Shown piece by piece: positions 33,329-42,855 of a stretch of 64,000 nt of DNA. The stretch comes from Gammaproteobacteria bacterium. GTDB lineage: Bacteria > Pseudomonadota > Gammaproteobacteria > Enterobacterales > Permianibacteraceae. The notes beneath the pieces are model-generated. The model did no database searches, had not been told where the DNA came from, and saw only the letters and a program-made list of their open reading frames with translations. Position 1 is the stretch's first letter, and each line of letters opens with the position of its first letter. The position numbers and the translations under genes were made by a program. Location of the stretch: contig JACPFT010000010.1 of NCBI GenBank assembly GCA_016182845.1, forward strand, positions 124,001-188,000. The letters are read 5' to 3'.

Positions 33329-33814
33329 ATGCCGACGCCGCTGGAAAACTTTATCGCCGAGGCGATGCAATCGCCCAAGACCTTCTGCCTCGACGGCAGG
33401 CGGCTCGCCGTGGGCACGGACAAGGCCGGCTTCTCGCCCCTGTTGGAGGGCGTCAAGTGGGTGAGTTCGGTGAGCGCCAATGTCGAGGATCTGGGCACAG
33501 AATGGGTAATGTTGCCGCTTTGCTTCAGCTATCACCTGGTGTTGACGAAGGCGAGCTGGTCCGAGGAAGGCAATTTGAGCTGGATTAAATCCACCGTCAC
33601 CGGCGGGGATGCGCCGAATCTATGCCACGTGTTCCACGACAAGGCGGCGGAGGCGCTAGACAACGGGTCGGGGAAATGCTCGTTGGAACGCTTTCGGAGC
33701 GATTACCGGGGCCAGAGAAACGCGACCTTCAAGGAACTGGAAATCATCCTCGCCGCCGGCTACACCAAGGTGACCGATGTCGGCCGGCCCGGGCATGCGA
33801 TCCTGTGGCGGTAA
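33329..33814 (+). CDS. Hypothetical protein
   Basis: This 161-residue soluble protein has no motif I recognise. It begins MPTPLENFIAEAMQSPKTF, contains three cysteines (FCLDGRR, PLCFSY, NLCHVFH and GKCSLE give four in all), and has no signal peptide or membrane segment. AAGGAG lies 8 bases before the ATG and decides the start, although the frame is open further upstream. The preceding 200 bp (33129-33328) show nothing identifiable apart from a GC-rich hairpin near 33225. It sits in a short accessory stretch next to a small cupin gene on the other strand. Confidence 0.65.
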   Translation: MPTPLENFIAEAMQSPKTFCLDGRRLAVGTDKAGFSPLLEGVKWVSSVSANVEDLGTEWVMLPLCFSYHLVLTKASWSEEGNLSWIKSTVTGGDAPNLCHVFHDKAAEALDNGSGKCSLERFRSDYRGQRNATFKELEIILAAGYTKVTDVGRPGHAILWR

Positions 33815-33833
33815 TGGCGCGGTCCGCCCACGT

Positions 33834-34205
33834 TCAAGATTTCGCGGCGATCACATAGAGCTTGCGCACGGTCTCCAAGGTCTCCCACACGCCTTCGAAA
33901 CCGCCGGGGATCACGAAGGCGTCGCCGGCCTTGAATTCCTTGTACTGTCCTTGGGAGTCATGGAGCCGGAAGCGGCCCTGGACGATGTAGCAGAATTCGT
34001 CCTCGTTCTGGTCGTAGAACACCTTCCAGGCCCCCGGTTCGCACTCCCAGACGCCGGACCAGAAGCGTTCCTTTTCGTCCGTGTAGTGGTTCCAGGTTTG
34101 ACGCTGGGGATTGCCCTTGACCAGGCGTTCGGGCTTGGGGAAGTCGATGACGCCCTCGGTCCGGGCGTCGGCGAAGGACACGAGATCGGCGATGATCTTG
34201 GGCAT
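33834..34205 (-). CDS. Small cupin-domain protein (cupin_3/DUF861)
   Basis: This 123-residue protein is a single cupin. The second half carries KVFYDQNEDEFCYIVQGRFRLHDSQG and AGDAFVIPGGFEGVWETLETVRKLYVI, the DUF861/ureidoglycine-aminohydrolase-like pattern. The usual metal-binding histidines of cupin motif 1 are not present in standard form. GAGGAG lies 7 bases before the ATG. Function is unknown; such proteins are commonly found beside amino-acid or polyamine catabolic genes, and the kynurenine operon lies 2 kb away, which is only suggestive. Confidence 0.82.
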   Translation of the reverse strand: MPKIIADLVSFADARTEGVIDFPKPERLVKGNPQRQTWNHYTDEKERFWSGVWECEPGAWKVFYDQNEDEFCYIVQGRFRLHDSQGQYKEFKAGDAFVIPGGFEGVWETLETVRKLYVIAAKS

Positions 34206-34265
34206 GGGCGGCTCCTCAAGAAAATGCTCCGCGGTTGGCCATACCCGGCAGCCTGGAAACCGCTC

Positions 34266-34310
34266 ATCCTTCGATACGGGACTCTGCGAGTCCCTACTCA
34301 GGACGAACGG
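34266..34310. repeat. Long-form REP-like repeat
   Basis: CATCCTTCGATACGGGACTC-TGCG-AGTCCCTACTCAGGACGAACGG; outer arms match the CGTTCGTCCTGAG family and an inner GGGACTC/GAGTCCC stem is present. Confidence 0.85.
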
Positions 34311-34351
34311 TTTCTAAGGGTTCCCGGGCTCGGCGACACGATCCATCCGGA

Positions 34352-36382
34352 TTACTTCTTCGTCCACTTGTCCAGCCAGGCCAGCACTTCGTTATGCCAC
34401 TGAATGGAATTATTCGGTTTCAAAATCCAGTGATTCTCGTCCGGGAAATACAGGAACTTGGAGGGTACGTTGCGGCGCTGCAGGGCGGTGAAGGTGGCGA
34501 TGCCCTGCTCCACGGGGATGCGGTAATCGAGCTGGCCGTGGATCACCAGCATGGGGGTTTTCCATTCGCCCACGTAGCGGATCGGGTTCCAGGTGGAGTA
34601 TTCCTCGGGCTTGTCGTAATGGGGGCCTAGCTGTTCCCATTCCGGGAACCAGAGTTCCTCGGTGGAATAATAGAAGGTGCGCTGATCGAAGATGCCCGCG
34701 TGGTTGACCAGGCATTTGAAGCGGTCCTTCCACTGGCCGGCGATCCAGTTGGTCATGTAGCCGCCGTAGGAACCGCCCAGGGCGCAGGCGCGGTTGCCGT
34801 CCAGGAAGCCGTATTGTTTGGCGGCGGCGGCCAGGCCTTTTTGCAGGTCCTCCAGCGGCGCGCCGCCCCAGTTGCCCTGGATGGAGTCGGTGAATTTCTG
34901 ACCGTAGCCCACCGAGCCGTGGAAATCGATGGCGACGACGGCATAGCCGGCGCCGGCGTAGATCTGGGGATTCCAGCGGTATTGCCAGTAATTGGACAGG
35001 CTGGACTGGGGACCGCCGTGGATCAGGAAGGCGACCGGGTATTTCTTTCCGGAGCTGTAGTCGGCGGGGCGGACGACATAGCCGTGCACGAGCTCGCCCT
35101 TGGCTCCCTCGAATTCGAATTGCTCGGCCTTGCCCAGCTTGAGCTTGGCATCGCCATGGACGCGGGTCAGGCGGCCGTGCTTGCCCTTGTCGTAGGCGTA
35201 GAGTTCGGTGGGATTTTCCAGATCGTCCCAGCCATAGACCACGCGCTCCTCGCCGACGGAAATGCCGGTGACCGTGCCCTCGGCGACCAGCTTGCGCACG
35301 CCGCCGTCTTCCCGATCGATGAGGAACAGGGGTTTCTGGCCGGTGTCCCGGGCCGTGACATACAGGCTGTCGCCCTCGGCGTCGAAGGCCAACTCCTCCA
35401 CGGAGCGGTCCCAGTCGGCGGCGAGATCGCGGGTCTTCCCTAAGCGCAGATCGCGTAGGCGGATATGGAAGCGATCGGCCTCGTAACCGGGGCGGTCCAT
35501 GGCCTTCCAGGCCAGATAGCGGCCGTCCGGGGAAACCACGGGCTGGGCGTCCCAGGCCTTGTTGTCGCCGGAGAGGTTCTTGGGCCGCGCGCTGCCGTCG
35601 ATGGGCGCCTGGTGGATGTCGAAATTGGTCGACCAGGGTTCCTCGCGGCCGGCCAGGCGCACGGAGAAATACACGGTCTTGCCGTCGGGGCTGATAGTGT
35701 AGTCCTCGTTGCCGCCCTGGGGCTTGCTGGGCGTGTCGCCGTCCAGGCCGCGCATCAGGTCGACGGGATTATTGGCCTTGCCGTTCTTGTCCAGGCTCAA
35801 GGAAAACAAATGGGAACGCAGGCCGTCCTCGAAAGCATCCCAGTGGCGCAGGAACAGGCGGTCGAAGGCTTGGCCGCTGGCCTTGGACTTGGCGCCGTTT
35901 TCCATGCGCTTCTGGGTACAGGCCAGGTCCTGGCAATCCGGGTGGACCTCCAGGCTGACCACCAGGCGCTCGCCCTTGGCGGGCAGCTGGAAGCTTCCCA
36001 CGTCCAGGGACAGGTCGGTGACCTGGCGGGCCTCGCCGCCGGCCAGCGGCAGGCGCCAGACCTGGGAACTGCCGCTGCGGGTGGACAGGAAGTACAGCCA
36101 TTGGCCGTCGGCGGACCAGCGGGCGGCATGGTCGTTGCCGGCATCGCTGGTGAGCGGGCGGCGGGTCTTGGTCTTGAATTCGTAGAGCCAGAGGTCGGTG
36201 CGGCCCTTGTTGGCCTCCATGTCGGTCTCGCGCTGGGTGAAGACCACGAGGCTGCCGTCTGGGGAGAGCTGGGGCTCGGAGAGGCGCTTGAGCTGGACCA
36301 GTTCCTTGATGGTGAGGGCGGAAGCCGGGAGGGAGAAGGCCAGGGAAAGGCCTAAGGCGGTCAGGGACTTGGCGATGCGCAT
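34352..36382 (-). CDS. S9-family prolyl oligopeptidase / acylaminoacyl peptidase
   Basis: This 676-residue exported peptidase has a signal peptide (1-22, LGLSLAFSLPASA), a WD40-like beta-propeller (residues ~35-400) and a C-terminal alpha/beta-hydrolase domain. The nucleophile serine is in LGGSYGGYMTNW, the aspartate in HGQLDYRIP and the histidine in DENHWI, giving a complete catalytic triad. The family cleaves short peptides after proline or releases acyl-amino acids. Its periplasmic location suggests nutrient peptide processing. There are no operon partners: a REP copy lies on each side. Confidence 0.92.
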   Translation of the reverse strand: MRIAKSLTALGLSLAFSLPASALTIKELVQLKRLSEPQLSPDGSLVVFTQRETDMEANKGRTDLWLYEFKTKTRRPLTSDAGNDHAARWSADGQWLYFLSTRSGSSQVWRLPLAGGEARQVTDLSLDVGSFQLPAKGERLVVSLEVHPDCQDLACTQKRMENGAKSKASGQAFDRLFLRHWDAFEDGLRSHLFSLSLDKNGKANNPVDLMRGLDGDTPSKPQGGNEDYTISPDGKTVYFSVRLAGREEPWSTNFDIHQAPIDGSARPKNLSGDNKAWDAQPVVSPDGRYLAWKAMDRPGYEADRFHIRLRDLRLGKTRDLAADWDRSVEELAFDAEGDSLYVTARDTGQKPLFLIDREDGGVRKLVAEGTVTGISVGEERVVYGWDDLENPTELYAYDKGKHGRLTRVHGDAKLKLGKAEQFEFEGAKGELVHGYVVRPADYSSGKKYPVAFLIHGGPQSSLSNYWQYRWNPQIYAGAGYAVVAIDFHGSVGYGQKFTDSIQGNWGGAPLEDLQKGLAAAAKQYGFLDGNRACALGGSYGGYMTNWIAGQWKDRFKCLVNHAGIFDQRTFYYSTEELWFPEWEQLGPHYDKPEEYSTWNPIRYVGEWKTPMLVIHGQLDYRIPVEQGIATFTALQRRNVPSKFLYFPDENHWILKPNNSIQWHNEVLAWLDKWTKK

Positions 36383-36477
36383 GCGGCTACCCGTCGGGAA
36401 AGGCGTAAACGGGCCATGATACGGGAAAACCCGGGGGCTTCAATGGTGGAATTACCACGCGCTCCGCATCGAACACC

Positions 36478-36519
36478 CCTTCGATACGGCCGCTGAGGCG
36501 GCCTACTCAGGGCGAACGG
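36478..36519. repeat. Long-form REP-like repeat
   Basis: CCCTTCGATACGGCCGCTGA-GGCGGCC-TACTCAGGGCGAACGG, with an inner GGCCGC/GCGGCC stem. It fills the gap between the S9 peptidase and ogt genes. Confidence 0.85.
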
Positions 36520-36540
36520 ATTCTTGTTTCAGCCCGATAC

Positions 36541-37050
36541 TCAGGCGAACAAGCGCCCCTGTTCCACGCCTTGCCAGCCTTCCAGGCGCAGCAGGTATTC
36601 CTTGGCGGCGAGGCCGCCGGCATAGCCGGTCAGGCTGCCGTCGCGGCCTATGACCCGGTGGCAGGGCACGATGATGCCGATGGGGTTGGCGCCATTGGCC
36701 GCCCCGACCGCACGCATGGCGCTGGGCCGGCCGATGCGCGCCGCCAGGCCCGCATAGCTCTCGGTGGCGCCATAGGGGATCTCGCAGAGGGCCTGCCACA
36801 CCTGGCGCTGAAATTCCGTGCCGCGCGGCGCCAGACGCAGTTCGAAGCGGGTCAGCCTGCCGGCGAAATAGGCATCCAGCTGGCGGCAGGCCTCATCGAA
36901 TGCCTCTGGCGCGTGCACCCAGTCCTCGTAGGGCAGGCGCAGGCCGTCGCCCCGCATATGCATATAGCGCAGGCCCTCCTCGTCGCCGGCCAGCAGCAGC
37001 GGGCCTAGGGGGCTGTCGTGATGGCGGTAGTGCAGCGGTCGAAGGTTCAT
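36541..37050 (-). CDS. ogt: Methylated-DNA-protein cysteine methyltransferase
   Basis: This 169-residue suicide enzyme removes methyl groups from O6-methylguanine by transfer to its own cysteine. The active-site motif [10 protein letters not shown] is present with Cys130, preceded by the winged-helix segment [32 protein letters not shown] lies 7 bases before the ATG. The start overlaps the stop of the EamA transporter gene by 4 bp, so they are translationally coupled. It complements the Ada/AlkA-type gene two genes upstream. Confidence 0.95.
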   Translation of the reverse strand: MNLRPLHYRHHDSPLGPLLLAGDEEGLRYMHMRGDGLRLPYEDWVHAPEAFDEACRQLDAYFAGRLTRFELRLAPRGTEFQRQVWQALCEIPYGATESYAGLAARIGRPSAMRAVGAANGANPIGIIVPCHRVIGRDGSLTGYAGGLAAKEYLLRLEGWQGVEQGRLFA

Positions 37051-37949
37051 GGTTTCGCTCCGGAAGCTTGGGGCAGGGCCGCAGCGCCGAATTTCAGCAG
37101 TCCGGTGGCGAGCGCCGTGCCCAGGAGGATGATGGCGCCGGCGGCGAGCATGCGCCCGCTGACCGGCTCGTCCAGGAACAGCACGCCCCAGACCGCCGCG
37201 AACACCGGCACCAGGAAGGTGACGGTGATGGCCTTGGCCGGGCCGACGTTGGCGATCAGGCGGAAGAACAGCACATAGGCAAGGCCCGTGCAGCCCAGGC
37301 CCAGGGCCGCCACGGCCAGCCAGGCCTTGGCCGAGGGCTGGGCCTCCGGCCACCAGTACGCGGCGGCGGGCAGGAGGGCGAGGCAGGCGGCCAGCTGGCT
37401 GCCGGCGGCCACGGCCAGGGAGTTCACGCCGGTCAGCTTGCGCTTGGTGTAGCTGGCGCCGAGCCCGTAGCACAGGGCTGCGGCGAGCACGGCCAGGACC
37501 GCCCAGCCGCTGCCGCCGGCCTTGAAGGACACGCCGCCCATGACCAGCACGGCGACGCCGACCACGCCCAAGGCTAGGCCGGCGATGCGGCCCCGGTTCA
37601 GGGTCTCGCCCAGCCAGAGATAGGCCACCAGGGCGCCCCAGAGCGGGGTCGTGGCATTGAGCAGGGCGGCGAAACCGGCGGTCAAGGATAGGGCGGCATA
37701 GGCGAACAGACAGAACGGCAGGGCCGAGTTGATGAGGCCGACCACGGCGATGCGTCCGGCATGGGCCCGTGCCGCCCCCAGGCCGCCGCGCCAGGCCAGC
37801 ACCGGCATCAAACAGGCGGCGGCGATGCCCACGCGCAGCACGACCATGACCGGCGGTGGGAATTCCGGCGCGGCGACGCGCATGAACAGGAAGGACCCGC
37901 CCCAGAGCGCGGCCAAGAGCAATAAATCCACGACATCGCGCAAGCGCAT
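37047..37949 (-). CDS. EamA-family (DMT) transporter
   Basis: This 300-residue inner-membrane protein has ten predicted helices arranged as two EamA repeats: [17 protein letters not shown] opens the first, and [22 protein letters not shown] opens the second, closing with [18 protein letters not shown]. Such carriers export amino acids or metabolites; the substrate is not known. GAGGTG lies 6 bases before the ATG. It sits between the Ada/AlkA-type gene (17 bp gap) and ogt (4-bp overlap), an unusual place for an exporter. Confidence 0.88.
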   Translation of the reverse strand: MRLRDVVDLLLLAALWGGSFLFMRVAAPEFPPPVMVVLRVGIAAACLMPVLAWRGGLGAARAHAGRIAVVGLINSALPFCLFAYAALSLTAGFAALLNATTPLWGALVAYLWLGETLNRGRIAGLALGVVGVAVLVMGGVSFKAGGSGWAVLAVLAAALCYGLGASYTKRKLTGVNSLAVAAGSQLAACLALLPAAAYWWPEAQPSAKAWLAVAALGLGCTGLAYVLFFRLIANVGPAKAITVTFLVPVFAAVWGVLFLDEPVSGRMLAAGAIILLGTALATGLLKFGAAALPQASGAKP

Positions 37950-37966
37950 CGTTACACCTCGTAAAG

Positions 37967-39457
37967 TCAAATTTCGTAGGAATTCCATAAATACACGGCG
38001 GCATAGGCCCGCCAGGGTCGCCAGGCCTCGGCACGGGCTTGTAGCTGCCCTGCCGTGGGCGGGTTCTCGCCCCAGGCCCGGGACTTGAGCAGGCCCAAGT
38101 CCGAGGCCGGGAAGGCATCCGGTTCGCCGAAGGCGCGCAGGGCGATGTATTCGGCGGTCCAGGGCCCCAGGCCCGGCAGGGCACGCAGTTCGGCGACCAG
38201 GCGCTCCACGCCCTGATCGGCGGCGAGCACCAGGGAAGCGTCGGCGACCCGCGCCGCGAAGCCGCGCAAGGCCTCGGCGCGCTTGCCGGGCATGCCGATC
38301 CCGGCCAGCTCGGCCTGCGCCAGGGCCTCGGGCCGGGGAAACAGCCGGGTCGGTGCGCCCTCGGGCGCCGCCTCCAGAACCTCGCCATAGCGGTCCACCA
38401 GCCGGCCGACGACGGTGACCGCCGCCTTGACCGTGACCTGCTGGCCGACGATGGCCCGCACCGCCTGCTCGAAGGCATCGAAGGCGCAAGGCAGGCGCAG
38501 TCCCGGCGTCGCGGCGAGCAGGGGCGCCAGGGCCGGGTCGGCGGCCAGCTGCCCGGCGATGACGCCCGGCTCGGCGTCCAGGTCGAACTGGCGGCGCACC
38601 CGCGCCACGACCTGGGCCAGGACCGGCAGGGCCGAGGCGCTGACGGTAAGTTCCAGCACCGGCTCGCCGTCCAGGGGCCGCACGGCATACCAGCCGCAAT
38701 GGCCAGCCAAGCGGAAGCTGCGGGCATAGCGCCGTGGCTCCAGCACTTCCACGCCGGGCAGGGCGCGCAGGGCGAAATGCCCGTGGAACTGCTCCCAGCG
38801 CCAGGGCTCGCGGTAGGGCAGGCGCAGCCGGCAGACGCCGGCATCGGGCACAATCTCGGAAGACAGGGCCTTGCGGCGCAGGCTGCCGGGCGTGCGTCCG
38901 TAGCTCTCCTGGAAGGCGGCGTTGAAGCGGCGCAGGCTGCCGAAGCCGGCGGCCTCGGCGATGGCGGGCATGCTCAAGGCCGTCTCGTCCAGGAGGCGCT
39001 TGGCCAGATGCAGGCGCCGGGTCTTGGCCACCGCGCTGGGCGATGCGCCGACCTGGGCCTCGAAGAGCTTGCGCAGATAGCGCTCGCCGACACCGAGCCG
39101 GGTGGCCAGGACCTCCAGGGAGCCCTCGTCCAGGGCGCCCTCGTCGATCAGGCGCAGGGCCCGCGCCACGGTGGCGCCGGTGCCGGCCCAGGCCGGGGTG
39201 CCCGGCGCGGTCTCCGGCCGGCAGCGCAGACAGGGCCGGAAGCCGGCGGCCTCGGCGGCGGCGGCCGTGGCGTAGAAACGCACGTTCTTGGCCAAGGGCG
39301 GCTGCACCGGGCAGACGGGCCGGCAGTAGATCTTGGTGGAGGTGACGGCGATGAAGAAACGGCCGTCGAAGCGGGCGTCGCGGGTCTGGCGCGCCCGCTC
39401 GCAGACTTCCGGATCGAGGTGGAAGGCCAGCAGCGGGGGGAGTTCATGTGTGCTCAT
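37967..39457 (-). CDS. Ada-AlkA fusion: AraC-type regulator with 3-methyladenine glycosylase domain
   Basis: This 496-residue protein combines four parts: an N-terminal Ada zinc domain ([14 protein letters not shown] and [10 protein letters not shown], four cysteines, one expected to accept methyl groups from phosphotriesters), an AraC helix-turn-helix (residues ~90-190, [16 protein letters not shown]), an AlkA N-terminal domain, and a HhH-GPD glycosylase domain with [16 protein letters not shown] and [29 protein letters not shown] carrying the catalytic aspartate. It probably senses and repairs alkylation damage and controls the genes downstream. I chose the ATG at 39457 ([10 protein letters not shown]); the frame extends to 39544. 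Confidence 0.9.
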   Translation of the reverse strand: MSTHELPPLLAFHLDPEVCERARQTRDARFDGRFFIAVTSTKIYCRPVCPVQPPLAKNVRFYATAAAAEAAGFRPCLRCRPETAPGTPAWAGTGATVARALRLIDEGALDEGSLEVLATRLGVGERYLRKLFEAQVGASPSAVAKTRRLHLAKRLLDETALSMPAIAEAAGFGSLRRFNAAFQESYGRTPGSLRRKALSSEIVPDAGVCRLRLPYREPWRWEQFHGHFALRALPGVEVLEPRRYARSFRLAGHCGWYAVRPLDGEPVLELTVSASALPVLAQVVARVRRQFDLDAEPGVIAGQLAADPALAPLLAATPGLRLPCAFDAFEQAVRAIVGQQVTVKAAVTVVGRLVDRYGEVLEAAPEGAPTRLFPRPEALAQAELAGIGMPGKRAEALRGFAARVADASLVLAADQGVERLVAELRALPGLGPWTAEYIALRAFGEPDAFPASDLGLLKSRAWGENPPTAGQLQARAEAWRPWRAYAAVYLWNSYEI

Positions 39458-39560
39458 GGCGGCACGATACGCCAGGGGCCATGCCCCTGTCTCGCCGGAT
39501 TCGGCCCTGATGGCGGAGAATCTCTGGATGGTCTCATGGGTCATTCAACGCAGCGAAGAG

Positions 39561-39602
39561 CCCTTCGATACGCCGCCTTTGGGCGGCTACTCAGGGCGAA
39601 CG
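39561..39602. repeat. Long-form REP-like repeat
   Basis: CCCTTCGATACGCCGCCTTT-GGGCGGC-TACTCAGGGCGAACGG, with an inner GCCGCC/GGCGGC stem. Confidence 0.85.
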
Positions 39603-39636
39603 GTTTCCGCAAGCCCATGGCGCATTGCCGCCCAGG

Positions 39637-39676
39637 GAATGGCGGGTTACGACCTTCGGCCTAACCCGCCCTACGG
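39637..39676. repeat. GGCGGGTTA/TAACCCGCC palindrome overlapping a gene end
   Basis: GGCGGGTTA (39641-39649) and TAACCCGCC (39662-39670) form a hairpin. The right arm supplies the last codons and stop of the GGDEF-EAL gene. A relative lies at 53657-53689. Confidence 0.8.
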
Positions 39677-42600
39677 GTTTCATCGGCCTCCAGGCGCAGC
39701 GCGAAGGCGTCCGGATTCTCCGGGGGACTGAACAGATAGCCCTGGGCCAGATCGCAGCGGTTGCGCTTCAGGAATTCCAGCTGATCCTCGTTTTCCACGC
39801 CCTCGGCGATGACGGCGAGACCTAGCGTGTGGCCTATGCCGATGATGGCACTGACCAGGGAGGCATCGTCGCCGGTCGTCGACAGGCTGTGGATGAAGGA
39901 GCGGTCGATCTTCAGATCGTCGAGCGGGAAACGGTGCAGATAGCTCAGGGAGGAATAGCCGGTGCCGAAGTCGTCGACGGCGATGCGGAAACCCAGGCGG
40001 CGCAGTTCCGACAGGTTCTCGCGCACCGCGTGCTCGTCCAGGAGCAGGGCCGACTCGGTCAACTCCAGCTGCAGCCAGTCCACCGGCAGGCGGTATTCGG
40101 TCAGGAGCGAGAACAGCTGGTGCGGCAGCTCCGGCCGGGAGAACTGCCGGGCATCCAGGTTGATGGCGATGGGCACGGGCTTGAGGCCCGCATCCTCCCA
40201 GGCGCGCAGCTGCCGGCAGGCCTCGCGCATCACCCAGGCGGAGATGGCGGTGATGAGACCGCGCTCCTCGGCGATGGGGATGAAGCGGTCCGGGCTGATG
40301 ATGCCGCCGCCCGGGCGGTGCCAGCGCACCAGGGCCTCGGCGCCCACCAGGGCCTGGTCCGTCAGGCGCACCTTGGGCTGGTAGACCAGGCGCAGCTCGT
40401 CCTGGTCCAGGGCCCGGCGCAGATCGTTCTCGACGCGCAGGGTCTCGCTGGCCTCCTCGCTCATGTCGGCGCTATAGGCCTGCCAGCAATTGCGGCCCCG
40501 GGCCTTGGCCCGGTACATGGCCGTGTCGGCATTGCGGATCAGGGTCTCGGCGCTGAGCCCGTCCCGGGGGTAGAGCGCGAGACCGATGCTGGGCGTCACG
40601 CCCAGCTCGTGCTCGGCCAGGCTGAAGGGCGGCACGAAGGCGGCGAGAATCTTCTCCACCACGTGCTCGGCGTCGTCGGCATGCTCCAGATAGGGCAGGA
40701 TCACGACGAACTCGTCGCCCCCCAGGCGGCCCAGGGTGTCCACCTTGCGCAGGCAATGGGCCAGACGGCGGCTGGCCTGGACCAGGAGCTCGTCGCCCAG
40801 GGTGTGGCCCAGGGAGTCGTTGATGGTCTTGAAACGGTCGAGATCGATGAACAGCACACCCACCGCCTGGGTCATGCGCTCGCCGGCGGCCATGGCCTGG
40901 AGGATGCGGTCGTGAATCAGGCTGCGGTTGGGTAACCCGGTCAGGGCATCGTGAGTCGCCATGTGCACGATGCGCGCTTCCTGGAGCTTGCGCTCGGTGA
41001 CGTCCACATTGACGCCGGTGATGCGTGCCGGCTTGCCGTTCTCGCAATAGCTGACCTGGCCGTAGGAGTTGATGTGGCGCACCGTGCCGTCCGGCCAGAG
41101 AATGCGGAACTCCAGCTCGCCGTGCACGACCTGTCCGTCGGTGGCGGCCTTGAGCCAGGCCTTGACCTTGGGCCAGTCCTCGGGGTGTATGCGCTCGCGC
41201 CAATGCTGGAAGGCCACGGACGGCTCGACGCGGCCATAGCCGTACATATGGAACATCTGTTCGTCCCATTCCAACTTGCCGCTGAGCACATCGTAGTCCC
41301 AGACCCCGATGAAGGCCGCCTGGGCCGCCAGGGTCAGCTTCTCGGAGACGTGCTTCAAGGCCGTCTCGCGGCTCTTGCGCTCGGCAACTTCCTGCTCCAG
41401 CTCCACGGTGCGGGCCTGGAGATGGGCGTCGCGCAACACCAGGGTGCGCTCCATGTGGCGCATGGCGCTGGCCAGGCGCTCGATCTCGTCGTCCAGGCCC
41501 GAGGAAGGCAGGTCCAGGGCATGGCCGTCGGCGACGCGGCGGGTCGCCGCCATCAGCCGGGCCAGGGGCTTGGCCACTTCCCGCTGCAGGATGAAGCTCA
41601 GGGCCAGGACGGTGAGCACCAGGCCCAGCAAGGCCGCGCCCAGGGTGGCCTGGGCCAGGGTCAGGGCCTCGGCGCGCACCAGCTTGGCCGGGTAGAGCGT
41701 CACGAAACGCCAGCCCGGCCCCTCGAAGCGCGACACAGCCAGATAATAGCGCCCGTCCGGGGTAAGCCGCGCCTGCTCGCCGGCATCGGCCTGCTCGGTC
41801 ATAGCGTCGATGGCGGCCAGGAGCGGATCGTGCAGCTGGTGCAGATTCAGCTTGCCGCCCGCCGCCGAGATCTTCTCCTTGAGCTCGGGATGCAGGATCA
41901 GCTCGTCGTTGGCATTGAGGATCAGGTTGTAGCTGCCCGGCAGGTCCGGGTTAGCCGTACGGCCCAGGAGTTTGTCGATGGTGAAATCGATGGCGCAGTA
42001 GCTGATGCGCTCTCCCAGATCCTCGATCATCGTGGACACGGTGAGCATCCAGGTCTTCACGAAGGGATCCTGGTAGACCGGCCCCCAGCGCGCGTCCAGG
42101 CGTTTCTGTTCGGCCATGCTGAGCGGCGACATGGTGTGCATGACGCCGCCGGGCAGGAAGTCCTTGGGTTTCACCAACTCGCCGTAATTGGCGAGGGTGG
42201 ACATGATCACCTCGCCGTCGGCATGGCGATGGCAGAACACGGTCTGGTAGCTGGCGATATAGCGCGGACCCAGGCGTCCCAGGCTGTCGGCGGCGGCGAC
42301 GATGAAGCGCTTGGCGCCCTCGTCCCAGGGCGGCGGACTCATCACCAGGTCGAACTGGCCCTGCTTCAGGGCCGCCGCCGTGGGCAGGAAGATGGGCCCA
42401 GGCGCCTGGGACCCGTAGCGCCGCTCGAACTCGGCCGGGATATCGCGGGGCAGGGACAGCTGGCCCAGGAGCACTTCCCGCACCAGGCGCAGATCGTTCT
42501 CCACGGCCCGGAAGGCCGCGCTTTCCGTCGCCGCGCGGCCGGTATTGACCTGGCCGATGGTGGCCCTCACCCGCTCCTCGGCCTGGCCGTAGCTATGCCA

Positions 42601-42714
42601 GTACACGAAGGCGGTGAGCAGCAGGGTCACGCCGCTCAAGGCCAGCACGATCCGCCACATCAGACGGCGGGCCAGGGCTTGGGTCGGCGCGGCGGCGTGC
42701 TCGGTATCGGGCAT
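39661..42714 (-). CDS. Membrane c-di-GMP protein: sensor-HAMP-PAS-GGDEF-EAL
   Basis: This 1017-residue protein has a membrane helix near the N terminus (WRIVLALSGVTLLLTAFVYW), a ~300-residue periplasmic sensor resembling double-Cache domains, a second helix (TLGAALLGLVLTVLALSFIL), HAMP, a PAS_3-type domain (WDYDVLSGKLEWDEQMFHMYG), a GGDEF domain and an EAL domain. The cyclase motif RLGGDEFVVI and the phosphodiesterase motif EALVRW are both intact, so it may make or break c-di-GMP. ATG at 42714 is preferred to TTG at 42723. The last five residues (TRRAG) come from an intergenic repeat. Confidence 0.93.
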   Translation of the reverse strand: MPDTEHAAAPTQALARRLMWRIVLALSGVTLLLTAFVYWHSYGQAEERVRATIGQVNTGRAATESAAFRAVENDLRLVREVLLGQLSLPRDIPAEFERRYGSQAPGPIFLPTAAALKQGQFDLVMSPPPWDEGAKRFIVAAADSLGRLGPRYIASYQTVFCHRHADGEVIMSTLANYGELVKPKDFLPGGVMHTMSPLSMAEQKRLDARWGPVYQDPFVKTWMLTVSTMIEDLGERISYCAIDFTIDKLLGRTANPDLPGSYNLILNANDELILHPELKEKISAAGGKLNLHQLHDPLLAAIDAMTEQADAGEQARLTPDGRYYLAVSRFEGPGWRFVTLYPAKLVRAEALTLAQATLGAALLGLVLTVLALSFILQREVAKPLARLMAATRRVADGHALDLPSSGLDDEIERLASAMRHMERTLVLRDAHLQARTVELEQEVAERKSRETALKHVSEKLTLAAQAAFIGVWDYDVLSGKLEWDEQMFHMYGYGRVEPSVAFQHWRERIHPEDWPKVKAWLKAATDGQVVHGELEFRILWPDGTVRHINSYGQVSYCENGKPARITGVNVDVTERKLQEARIVHMATHDALTGLPNRSLIHDRILQAMAAGERMTQAVGVLFIDLDRFKTINDSLGHTLGDELLVQASRRLAHCLRKVDTLGRLGGDEFVVILPYLEHADDAEHVVEKILAAFVPPFSLAEHELGVTPSIGLALYPRDGLSAETLIRNADTAMYRAKARGRNCWQAYSADMSEEASETLRVENDLRRALDQDELRLVYQPKVRLTDQALVGAEALVRWHRPGGGIISPDRFIPIAEERGLITAISAWVMREACRQLRAWEDAGLKPVPIAINLDARQFSRPELPHQLFSLLTEYRLPVDWLQLELTESALLLDEHAVRENLSELRRLGFRIAVDDFGTGYSSLSYLHRFPLDDLKIDRSFIHSLSTTGDDASLVSAIIGIGHTLGLAVIAEGVENEDQLEFLKRNRCDLAQGYLFSPPENPDAFALRLEADETRRAG

Positions 42715-42855
42715 TACGGTCAACAGCCCCTCGACTCGCTCAAACGAAAGCGCGGCCCGACCTGTCTGCGACGGGTTTGGGTCGGCGTTATTTTCTGACA
42801 GTATAGACAGTTACAGAAAAACGACTTCCCGCCATCTCGCATTCCAGGAGCCACC

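Noticed and set aside
36541-38853. Long minus-strand frame of 770 residues running into ogt
   Set aside because: Only the last 169 residues are real (ogt). The rest is an out-of-frame shadow of the EamA and Ada/AlkA genes with typical high-GC low-complexity composition.
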